DNA from: an uncultured Roseburia sp.
GTDB taxonomy: Bacteria > Bacillota > Clostridia > Lachnospirales > Lachnospiraceae
DNA length: 16,756 nucleotides
Assembly: GCA_910587865.1 (NCBI GenBank)
Contig: CAJUNX010000064.1
Coordinates: forward strand, 1-16,756
Reading direction: 5' to 3'
Shown: positions 1-6,467 of the stretch, piece by piece
Layout of the letters: each line of letters starts with the position of its first letter
Position numbering within the stretch: the stretch's first letter is position 1
Notes under the pieces: model-generated
Databases searched by the model: none
Seen by the model: only the letters and a program-made list of their open reading frames with translations
What the model was told of the DNA's origin: nothing
Translations under genes and position numbers: made by a program

Positions 1-9
1 TGAATTCTC

Positions 10-38
10 TTGAAAACCTGAGAAAAATAAGATAAAAT
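10..38 (+). promoter_or_regulatory. Sigma-A-type promoter of the MarR-MATE unit
   Basis: A -35 box TTGAAA (10-15) and a -10 box TAAAAT (33-38) are separated by the optimal 17 bases. The ribosome-binding site AAAGGAGG (57-64) and ATG (72) follow at sensible distances. A small inverted repeat, AGTC (40-43) with GACT (52-55), sits just downstream of the -10 box and could be part of an autoregulatory operator; that last point is inference. Confidence 0.65.
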
Positions 39-71
39 AAGTCTGATTTCGGACTGAAAGGAGGAAAATCT

Positions 72-512
72 ATGTATACTGGAAAAGAAGTTCTTGTTAC
101 CTTCAATGCAACCATCAATGGATATGAGGAAATCTACCGGGGGGTCGCCAGGTCTTTTGGCTTATCGGATTGTGCATTTTGGATATTGTATTTCATACGC
201 CAGTCGGAAGAAAAAGTCACCCAGAAGGATATCTGCAGTTTTATATACTAGCCAAAGCAGACGGTCCATTCTGCCTTGAAAAAGATGGTGAAGGAAGGAT
301 TAATTGAGGTTGGGGACTACAACGGCAAACGTCATAAGTATGTCACACTGACGGAAAAAGGCGAGGAGTTTTCCAAAAAAACGGTTGATCTGGTTCTTGC
401 GGAAGAAATTGCAGCCTTTGAGGATATGGATGCCTCGGAAAGAGAATTTGCAATGAAATTACTTGCGAAATACTCAGACAGCCTGTCCCGGAGAATGAGT
501 AAGTTCAGATAG
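72..512 (+). pseudogene. MarR-family transcriptional regulator, interrupted by an in-frame TAG
   Basis: Translation from ATG 72 (Shine-Dalgarno AAAGGAGG at 57-64, 7-base spacing) gives the N-terminal helices and start of a winged helix up to residue 59, ending FIY. A TAG follows at 249-251, and the same frame then continues with PKQTVHSALKKMVKEGLIEV and a wing up to the stop at 510-512. In MarR relatives of this type the recognition helix reads through this point as Y-x-PKQT-x-x-SALKK, so TAG most simply replaces a CAG (Gln) codon. Read through, the product would be 146 residues, normal for MarR. The break falls in the DNA-binding domain, so neither fragment should bind DNA. The gene precedes a MATE exporter, a common MarR target arrangement. 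Nonsense mutation is seen directly; loss of function is inferred. Confidence 0.82.
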
Positions 513-518
513 GAGTCA

Positions 519-555
519 GTGTGAAAAATCGGATTGATAGAGCTGTTTTTCACAC
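519..555. promoter_or_regulatory. 10-bp perfect inverted repeat between marR and the MATE gene
   Basis: GTGTGAAAAA (519-528) is the exact reverse complement of TTTTTCACAC (546-555), with a 17-base spacer. It starts 7 bases after the MarR stop codon. It could be an operator for the upstream regulator or a hairpin in the transcript. It is not a classical terminator, because no T-run follows the right arm. Confidence 0.5.
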
Positions 556-566
556 GGCTGTTTGTG

Positions 567-635
567 CCGGAGCGTCACAAATAAGCCCTGCTGGCAAACG
601 CAGGTATGCGTTGCCCCGTCTCATGAACGCTCCGG
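567..635 (+). promoter_or_regulatory. Structured leader immediately upstream of the MATE start
   Basis: CCGGAGCGT (567-575) pairs perfectly with ACGCTCCGG (627-635). Inside that stem, GGCAAACGC (593-601) can pair with GCGTTGCC (607-614) with one bulged base, giving a nested two-stem structure. The outer stem ends four bases before the ribosome-binding site GGAGG (639-643), so folding could influence translation of the MATE gene. I do not recognise a known riboswitch class. Confidence 0.4.
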
Positions 636-648
636 AATGGAGGTTATT

Positions 649-1976
649 ATGGAAAAGAATTTAACGCAGGGAAGTGTAAAAAAACTCTACTTTAAGTATC
701 TTGGCGCCGCTTTTGGAGGTTCCATGATCTCCTGTATATACGGACTGGTGGACTTTGCCGTAGTTGGTCAGTATCAGGGTCCGCAGGGGACGGCGGCATT
801 GTCTATTATAGCGCCGATCTGGACAATTTTGTACAGTCTGGGGATTTTGACCGGCAGCGGAGGTTCTATTAAATATACATATTACAGGGCACAGGGGAAG
901 AACGACAAGGCAAATGCTTACTTTACCCTGTCCCTGCTCTTTACTTCGGCCATAGCTGCAGTCTGCTGGATCGGATTCACTGTTTTTGATGACCAGCTGC
1001 TCCGTCTGTTTGGTGCGGATGACATTCTTCTGCCATTGGCAAAGGCATATCTTCGCCCAATTCAGTTTGTGATTCCGGCATATCCGTTCACGCAAATGCT
1101 TGCCGCTTACCTGAGAAACGATAATGCGCCGGGGTTTGCGGCCTTTGCGACCTTGTGCGGCGGATGTTTCAATATTTTCGGAGATCTGTATTTTGTGTTT
1201 GGGCTTAACATGGGTATATTTGGCGCAGGCCTTGCGACCGCGATCGGCGTAACACTGACGATTGCGGTTATGGTTTCTCATTTTTTCAGCAGAAAAATGC
1301 GCTCAGGTTATCCCGGATTCATGGTTATATTCATAAGGCAAAAGAGCTGGTGTTCAACGGCTGTTCCGTCTTTGTTTCAGAAATCGCGATGGGAATGATT
1401 GCGATGTTATTTAACCGTCAGATTATGAATTATTTTGGTTCAGATGCGCTGGCGGTATTTGGGGTCATTGTCCAGATTTCCGGTCTTGTCCAATGCTTTA
1501 CTTATGCTGTCGGGCAGGCTGCACAGCCAATTATCTCCGAAAACTACAGTGTGCACAATTTGGGGCGCATCAAAGAAACACGGAAATATTCCTTATGGAC
1601 AGTTGCAGCCTTCGGTGTTTTATGGACAGCAGCAGTACGTTTGTTCCCCGAGACTTTTGTGAAAGTATTCATGTCCCCGACAGACAGCGTACTGCAGATG
1701 GCGCCCGGTATTATGCGGATCTATAGTCTTGCGTATCTGCTTTTGCCGCTGAACATTTTCGCAACCTATTATTTCCAGTCTGTGATGCAGCCGAAAACCG
1801 CATTGATCATTTCTATGGCACGGGGCATGGTTTTATGCGGTGTATTAGTGTTTGTGCTTCCGGCGCTGTTTGGTGCGAAACTTTTATGGTGGGTCATGCC
1901 GATTACAGAGCTGGCAGTCGCAGTCTATACTATTTTGTGTATGATAAAAAATAACAGAATTCTTGCATTGAAGTAA
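649..1976 (+). pseudogene. MATE-family multidrug efflux transporter, frameshifted
   Basis: The start is ATG 649 (MEKNLTQGSVKKLYFKYLGA) with GGAGG at 639-643. The first frame encodes the N-terminal half of a MATE (NorM/DinF-like) exporter, including the LVDFAVVGQYQGPQGTAALS helix-2 region typical of the family. The frame is lost at the five-A run 1293-1297. The -1 frame then carries the C-terminal half to the stop at 1974-1976. Restoring one A gives SRKNALRLSRIHGYIHKAKE across the junction and a protein of about 442 residues with roughly 12 membrane segments, the usual MATE length. The family exports cationic drugs by Na+ or H+ antiport at the membrane. The truncated first ORF would keep only about six helices. 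Alternatives are a sequencing error in the homopolymer or, less likely, phase variation or -1 frameshifting. Confidence 0.82.
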
Positions 1977-2013
1977 GGAACGGGGGATTGTCGTGGCGGC
2001 AGGAAAGTAATGA

Positions 2014-2043
2014 TTTACAGTTTCTGATTGTGTATGATATAAT
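2014..2043 (+). promoter_or_regulatory. Extended -10 promoter of the toxin-like gene
   Basis: The -35 box TTTACA (2014-2019) and the perfect -10 box TATAAT (2038-2043) are 18 bases apart. TGA immediately precedes TATAAT, giving the extended -10 motif TGnTATAAT. The gene start (ATG 2118) lies about 68 bases downstream of the predicted transcription start. The promoter still looks intact although the gene is broken. Confidence 0.65.
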
Positions 2044-2052
2044 TAATACAAA

Positions 2053-2080
2053 TGACGCCAGGGTCACAGCCCTGGCATCA
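2053..2080 (+). promoter_or_regulatory. 5' UTR hairpin of the toxin-like gene
   Basis: GCCAGGG (2057-2063) pairs with CCCTGGC (2070-2076) across the loop TCACAG. Beyond one C/A mismatch, TGA and TCA extend the stem. There is no following T-run, so it is not a clear terminator for the MATE gene. It sits just after the predicted transcription start and may stabilise or regulate the leader. Confidence 0.45.
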
Positions 2081-2117
2081 TATTAACAGACAAATATTTC
2101 ATTCAGGAGGTTTCGTT

Positions 2118-3364
2118 ATGAGCATATTACGACCGGTAAATGTTTCTTTTTAACTCGATTCCAACAAAATCATTCTGTTCCCTCTGCTTCATTCTCCGAG
2201 AAAAAGAGCGGTGCTGTCCACGGAAAACGAGCAGTACGGGTATGCGGCTGACATTGCATTTCTGACCCTGTATGTAAAAGAGATATTGGCCATCAGCACC
2301 CCTGCCATCACCTACAGCAAGCTTGACAAATACCCTGACTGGGTACAGGGCATCAGTTCACTAAAATCAAGTGTTTTGGTATGGAACGATAGGTTCTGCC
2401 TGCCATTACCGCTCTGCCTGAAAATATGCAGATCGGTTTTGAGGATATCCAGGATGAATTTAATGAAGTAAATAATAAAGCAGAAAGCGTTATTGCTGCA
2501 TTGAGGGATTCCGAAGACTGTAAAGTGTACATCGAAAAATTCAATAAACATCTGAATTTATTAAAACATAATACGGACAAGGAACAGCAGAAGTTAAGTA
2601 ATTTTTTTGCCATGCTTATCAAACATCAGTCCAGACTGGAAGAAGAAAGCAAAAAAATGACTGACTTATCTGATCAGGTTTCCCGGCTTACAGAAGCCCA
2701 GCAAAGCCAGATTGATCAGATTGCACGCGAAATGGAATCTTACCAGGAAGCCAGAAAAGCCTATATTGCAGGCGCATGTGTGAGCGGCATTCTGGCAGGC
2801 GCCGCTATTGCCGGCGGAATTACCGCTATCACACTGGTTCCCGGCGTCGGTATCTGTATCGGCGTCGCCGCTTTTTTCGGTATGGGGCTTCTCAGCACGA
2901 GTGCGGCAATCTGCTCTGTACAGGCAGAAAAATTAAAAAAGCTTATCGAAGAACTGGGTAAAAATAAAGATAACATAGATATCGAAAAATGTGCGATTGC
3001 TCTGATTGGAAGTCAGTTTGAATCACTTACCGCACAGACAGACGACCTGATAAATGCCGTTGAGAATATCGTAAAAAACTGGGACGCTGTGGATCAGGCT
3101 TTAAGCAATATCCAGAAAGCAGTACAGGATCTGACCGGTAAGCCGGAAACAAAGGCCACTCTGCAGATATGGGAAGCGGTGAAGAACGATCTGTCTTCCC
3201 TGAATACGATTGTGGAATCCTTAAAGGAAGGCATCCAGACAATGGATACCAAAACAACGATCTATACGGACTGCGATCTGTCTGACTGTAAGACAGAAGA
3301 GGAAATACTGAAAAAATTAGAAGAATATGTGAATAATAAGGAAGCAAAAACCAGGGTTTCCTGA
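2118..3364 (+). pseudogene. Alpha-helical pore-forming toxin-like protein (HBL/NHE or ClyA type), broken twice
   Basis: ATG 2118 has AGGAGG at 2105-2110. The frame meets TAA at 2151-2153 (codon 12), then stays open through YAADIAFLTLYVKEIL up to about 2390. It then shifts by one missing base near 2390-2393 into the frame that ends at 3364. Joined, the product is about 415 residues, the size of HBL/NHE-type toxins. Helical amphipathic segments flank a glycine-rich hydrophobic stretch of about 54 residues (113-166, counted from the internal ATG at 2426), followed by helices with Trp and Leu heptads. A long helical bundle with a central membrane-inserting hydrophobic tongue is the hallmark of alpha-pore-forming toxins. 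No signal peptide is evident. The largest intact piece starts at 2426 without a good ribosome-binding site. Family assignment is by architecture only; an intracellular coiled-coil membrane protein is the alternative. Confidence 0.6.
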
Positions 3365-3516
3365 TGGTACAGCGGAAAAGCCGGCTGGAACTAGAAACTG
3401 GATGTAAATACAGGATGTCAGAGGAAAAGCGGAAAGAGCCGGATGAGGATATGGCGGATGTGGATACTCTCTCCGGTCTGAAAGAACGCTTTGGAGCAAA
3501 GGAGGATGACCGATGA
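3364..3516 (+). CDS. Possible 50-residue overlapping ORF of unknown function
   Basis: ATG 3364 overlaps the stop of the toxin-like gene (TGATG), and its own TGA (3514-3516) overlaps the start of the flavin reductase (ATGA). The predicted peptide is highly charged (ending LKERFGAKEDDR), with no membrane segment and no motif I recognise. No separate ribosome-binding site is seen, so expression would depend on translational coupling. The double overlap is suggestive, but so short a frame may be open by chance, and the GGAGG within its last codons serves the next gene. Confidence 0.3.
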   Translation: MVQRKSRLELETGCKYRMSEEKRKEPDEDMADVDTLSGLKERFGAKEDDR

Positions 3517-4073
3517 GGAAGAATTTTGGAGCGAAGCCGTGGACGTATCCGCAGCCGGTATTTATCATTGCAACCTATGGGGAGGACGGGACGCCGGACG
3601 CCATGAACGCCGCATGGGGCGGCATCAGCGATGACAAGCAGATTTCCATGTGCCTTTCCCCGGGGCATAAGACGGTGGCGAATATCCTTGCCCGCGGTGC
3701 CTTTACGGTGAGCATGGCGGATGCGGTTCATGTGGCGGAGTGTGATTATGTGGGGATCGAGTCTGCGAACAAGGTGCCGGACAAGCTGGCAAAAGCAGGG
3801 TTCCATACGGAGAAGGCGGAGCATGTAGACGCTCCCGTTATTGCGGAGCTGCCCATGGCGGTGGAGTGCAGGCTGGTAAGCTATGATAAGGAGACCTGCA
3901 GGCTTGTGGGTGAGATTGTCAATGTTTCGGCGGATGAAAAGATTTTGGACGAAAACGGGAAGATCGACCCGGCAAAGCTGGAACCCATTGTATTTGACCC
4001 GGTGAACAACGCATATCTGAAGCTGGGCGAAAAGGTGGGGAACGCTTTCAGGGACGGAATGAAACTGAAATAA
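3513..4073 (+). CDS. Flavin reductase / flavoredoxin family protein (FMN-binding split barrel)
   Basis: The protein has 186 residues, and ATG 3513 is preceded by AAAGGAGG (3498-3505). The N-terminal region (FIIATYGEDGTPDAMNAAWG, about residues 17-36), the ISMCLSPGHKT segment and the following FTVSMAD strand match the flavin-reductase-like/flavoredoxin family, whose members bind FMN in a split beta-barrel. They reduce free flavins or relay electrons between carriers in the cytoplasm. The length is normal and the frame is intact, unlike the three genes upstream. The substrate cannot be told from sequence. It may share a transcript with the decayed toxin gene or be reached by read-through, because no separate promoter was obvious. 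A terminator follows at 4122-4168. Confidence 0.85.
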   Translation: MRKNFGAKPWTYPQPVFIIATYGEDGTPDAMNAAWGGISDDKQISMCLSPGHKTVANILARGAFTVSMADAVHVAECDYVGIESANKVPDKLAKAGFHTEKAEHVDAPVIAELPMAVECRLVSYDKETCRLVGEIVNVSADEKILDENGKIDPAKLEPIVFDPVNNAYLKLGEKVGNAFRDGMKLK

Positions 4074-4121
4074 CGGCAGATGAGACAGAAACAATAACAG
4101 TAAAATAACGACACAGTGCGG

Positions 4122-4168
4122 GGCGCTGGCGAGATGGATGAAAAACCGTTTTGCCGGCGCCTTTTTTT
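4122..4168 (+). terminator. Rho-independent terminator after the flavin reductase
   Basis: GGCGCTGGC (4122-4130) pairs with GCCGGCGCC (4153-4161), nine pairs including one G-U, and seven T follow directly (4162-4168). The 22-base loop is longer than usual. Confidence 0.7.
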
Positions 4169-4219
4169 CATCAGGAGGTGACGGTTACGGACCGGCAAAC
4201 AGCCGTGAGACGGAGGCCC

Positions 4220-4426
4220 ATGCCTTTTACGGAAACGCAGATGAAGCAGGTTTTCGGCACCAATCTCATGGATTTCGCAGTCAGTCACGGTTTTGAGGTG
4301 CAGAAAGGCGGCCAGAACACGGTCCATGGCAGAGCAGGGATTACGTTCTGTTGTGGCTGGGAAGGGCATTTTTCGCGGCGCCACAGGGCGCCAGGAAGCG
4401 CCCTGTCTGCAAAAGAAGACGGATAA
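4220..4426 (+). pseudogene. Short remnant, possibly of a conjugative-element DUF3991/toprim-type protein
   Basis: From ATG 4220 (GGAGG at 4212-4216) the peptide begins MPFTETQMKQVFGTNLMDFA and continues SHGFEVQKGGQNTVH. This resembles, from memory, the N-terminus of CHC2/DUF3991-toprim proteins carried by Lachnospiraceae integrative elements (F-T-x-x-Q-x-x-x-A-x-x-x-N-L-x-D-F-A, then G-x-E-V). The similarity ends after about 36 residues. The remaining residues look like out-of-frame filler, and the ORF stops before the convergent ABC gene. An upstream in-frame GTG at 4178 is an alternative start. It is probably a truncated leftover of a mobile element. A decisive test would be a profile search of the first 40 residues. 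Confidence 0.3.
4383..4406. other. Strong hairpin between convergent genes
   Basis: ACAGGGCGC (4383-4391) and GCGCCCTGT (4398-4406) form a perfect nine-pair stem with a six-base loop. It lies 28 bases past the 3' end of the minus-strand ABC operon. Neither strand has a proper T-run after it, so it may protect 3' ends or act as a weak transcription end rather than as a canonical terminator. Confidence 0.4.
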
Positions 4427-4433
4427 GACTATG

Positions 4434-6467
4434 CTATGCATCCGCAAGCTGCAGGTCGTACAGCTTTTTATAAAGCCCCGCCTGCAGCAGCAGCTCCTGG
4501 TGGGTGCCGGATTCATGGATCTGTCCGTGGTGCATGACGATGATCTTATCCGCGTGCTGGATCGTGGAGAGCCGGTGGGCGACCATGATCGTGGTGCGGC
4601 CGGTCATCAGGCGCTCGAGCGCTTCCGTGATCATGCTCTCGGTCTCCGTGTCGATGTTCGCGGTCGCCTCATCCAGAACGAGAATCGCGGGATCATAGGC
4701 TAAGGTCCGCGCGAAGGAGAGCAGCTGCCGCTGACCGGCGGAGAGTGTGCTGCCGCGCTCGGTCACCGGCTCGTCATAGCCGCCCGGCATCTTCTGGATG
4801 AAGGAGTCGGCGTTTACGATCTCCGCGGCCCGCCGGATCTGATCAATGGTGATATGCTCGTTGCGCAGGGAGATATTGCTTTTGATATCCCCGGTGAAGA
4901 TGAAGACATCCTGCTGCACCTGCCCGATCGCGGCGCGCAGCACGTCGGTATCGATGTCGCGGATGTTGACGCCGTCGATTAGGATCTCGCCTTTCTGGAT
5001 GTCAAAATATCGTCCGATCAGGTTTAGGATCGAGGATTTTCCGGCTCCGGTCGCGCCGACAAACGCAACCTTCTGCCCGGGCTCGATGACGAAGCTGACA
5101 TCTTTTAAGATATAGTCGTAATCATTGGTCTGCGATGACTTTTCATAGGCAAACCACACGTTCCGGAATTCGATCCGTCCGCGGATCTTCACATCGACGG
5201 GATGTGTGGGATTCACGATCTCAGGCTGCACGTCGAGGACGGAGAAAATCTTTTCCGCGGAGGCGAGAGCGGACTGTAAGGTGCCGAACTGCTCTGCGAG
5301 CTCCTGGATCGGCTCGAAAAAGGAACTGATATAGGTGATAAAGATAAACAGCGTCCCGAGCGAGAGCGTTCCTTTTAACACGGAGGAGCTTCCGGTGCCG
5401 ATGATGATGATCATGGCGATGATGGAGAGCATGTAGATGGCGGGGCGGAAGATCGCAAAGATCATGAGCTCGCGCCAGTTTGCTGCGAACAGCTCGCCGG
5501 ATTTCTGGTCAAATTCCTGATATTTTTCCTTTTCCCGGGCAAAGATCTGAATCAGCTTCATTCCGGAAATATGCTCGGACAAAAAGGTGTTTAACTCCGT
5601 GATCTTTGTCCTGGTGAGCTGATAGGCTTTTCGCGACATATAGCGGAAAAAGAAGGTCAGCACCGCCACCACCGGCAGCAGCAGGAAGGAGAATCCCGCC
5701 ATGCGCGCGTCGATGGAGATCATGACAACCGCGTAGCCGATGATTTTTACCACATTTTTAAACAGCCGGACGAGAATGCCGGAAAACAGCTCGTGCACCG
5801 CCTCGGTGTCGTTGGAGACGCGGGTGACAAGCTTTCCTACAGGTGTCGTATTAAAAAAGCTTAACGACAGACTGTGAATGTGGGAAAAAGTCTCCTCGCG
5901 CATCCGGTAGACGATCTTTTGTCCCATCTTCTGCAGCATCCAGGTATTGGTGGAATTCAGGAGAAAGCCGAACAGCATCAGGGCCAGGTAGAGCGCCGCC
6001 GCAGTCAGAATACCGGTAAAATCATAGTGCCGCAGCTGTTTTAAATCCTCCCTGGAAAGCGGGACGGCGCCGTCCTTCGCATACTGTGAGAGCACGTCGG
6101 GATCGGCGTCCTCGAGCAGCGCACATTCCTCCGGGGTCAGATGCTCCGCCATATAATAGTGATCCTGCCAAAGGAACATCTGAAAGTACGGGGCGCTGCC
6201 GTCGGAGGGCAGATCTGATCCAGGCGTGCCGTCGGAATCCGCCGCGGCAGCATCCTTTGTCAGCCAGAGACCGCGGTAGGGGACGGCGCGCGGCGCGTCC
6301 TCTGTCGTCACGGTATAGGGCGTGTAATAGCCGTTGATATAATCATCGATGGCATCCCCGATGATGATCGGGCGGAAAAGCTCTACGGCGATGATAAAGA
6401 GCACCAGAATCGTCGCTGCGGTCATCACCCATTTATGCGGTTTTAAATATGTAAGAAGTCGTTTCAT
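4434..6467 (-). CDS. ABC exporter half-transporter, BmrD/YheH-like subunit with catalytic Glu and extracellular insert
   Basis: The protein has 677 residues: a membrane-spanning exporter domain fused to an ATPase. Walker A is GATGAGKSS (471-479), Q-loop Gln is at 518/519, Walker B ILVLDE (595-600) keeps the catalytic Glu, and the switch His is at 631. The signature motif is LSAGQ (575-579) instead of LSGGQ. About 100 polar, acidic residues (roughly 44-148) are inserted between TM1 and TM2 and should face outward, as in Bacillus BmrD. Its ATG overlaps the stop of the upstream partner (ATGA, 6464-6467), with GGAGG at 6477-6481, so the two are translationally coupled. The partner has the opposite set of defects, which points to a heterodimer exporting drugs, peptides or lipids. 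Substrate unknown. Confidence 0.9.
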   Translation of the reverse strand: MKRLLTYLKPHKWVMTAATILVLFIIAVELFRPIIIGDAIDDYINGYYTPYTVTTEDAPRAVPYRGLWLTKDAAAADSDGTPGSDLPSDGSAPYFQMFLWQDHYYMAEHLTPEECALLEDADPDVLSQYAKDGAVPLSREDLKQLRHYDFTGILTAAALYLALMLFGFLLNSTNTWMLQKMGQKIVYRMREETFSHIHSLSLSFFNTTPVGKLVTRVSNDTEAVHELFSGILVRLFKNVVKIIGYAVVMISIDARMAGFSFLLLPVVAVLTFFFRYMSRKAYQLTRTKITELNTFLSEHISGMKLIQIFAREKEKYQEFDQKSGELFAANWRELMIFAIFRPAIYMLSIIAMIIIIGTGSSSVLKGTLSLGTLFIFITYISSFFEPIQELAEQFGTLQSALASAEKIFSVLDVQPEIVNPTHPVDVKIRGRIEFRNVWFAYEKSSQTNDYDYILKDVSFVIEPGQKVAFVGATGAGKSSILNLIGRYFDIQKGEILIDGVNIRDIDTDVLRAAIGQVQQDVFIFTGDIKSNISLRNEHITIDQIRRAAEIVNADSFIQKMPGGYDEPVTERGSTLSAGQRQLLSFARTLAYDPAILVLDEATANIDTETESMITEALERLMTGRTTIMVAHRLSTIQHADKIIVMHHGQIHESGTHQELLLQAGLYKKLYDLQLADA

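Noticed and set aside
249..251. TAG in MarR as pyrrolysine or recoded codon
   Set aside because: The neighbouring toxin-like gene is interrupted by TAA and frameshifts, so genome-wide TAG recoding does not explain the decay, and intact genes here are not seen to use internal TAG.
661..1281. 206-codon minus-strand ORF opposite the MATE gene
   Set aside because: Shadow of the strongly biased membrane-protein coding strand; no motif and no ribosome-binding site.
2211..2471. Separate 86-residue gene starting with GTG 2211
   Set aside because: It is in the same frame as the ATG at 2118 and joins the next frame at a one-base loss, so it is the N-terminal part of the broken toxin-like gene.
3027..4094. 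355-codon minus-strand ORF
   Set aside because: It lies antisense to the toxin-like gene and the flavin reductase, is rich in Arg, Ser, Pro and His, has no recognisable motif, and the plus-strand genes have clear ribosome-binding sites and family motifs.
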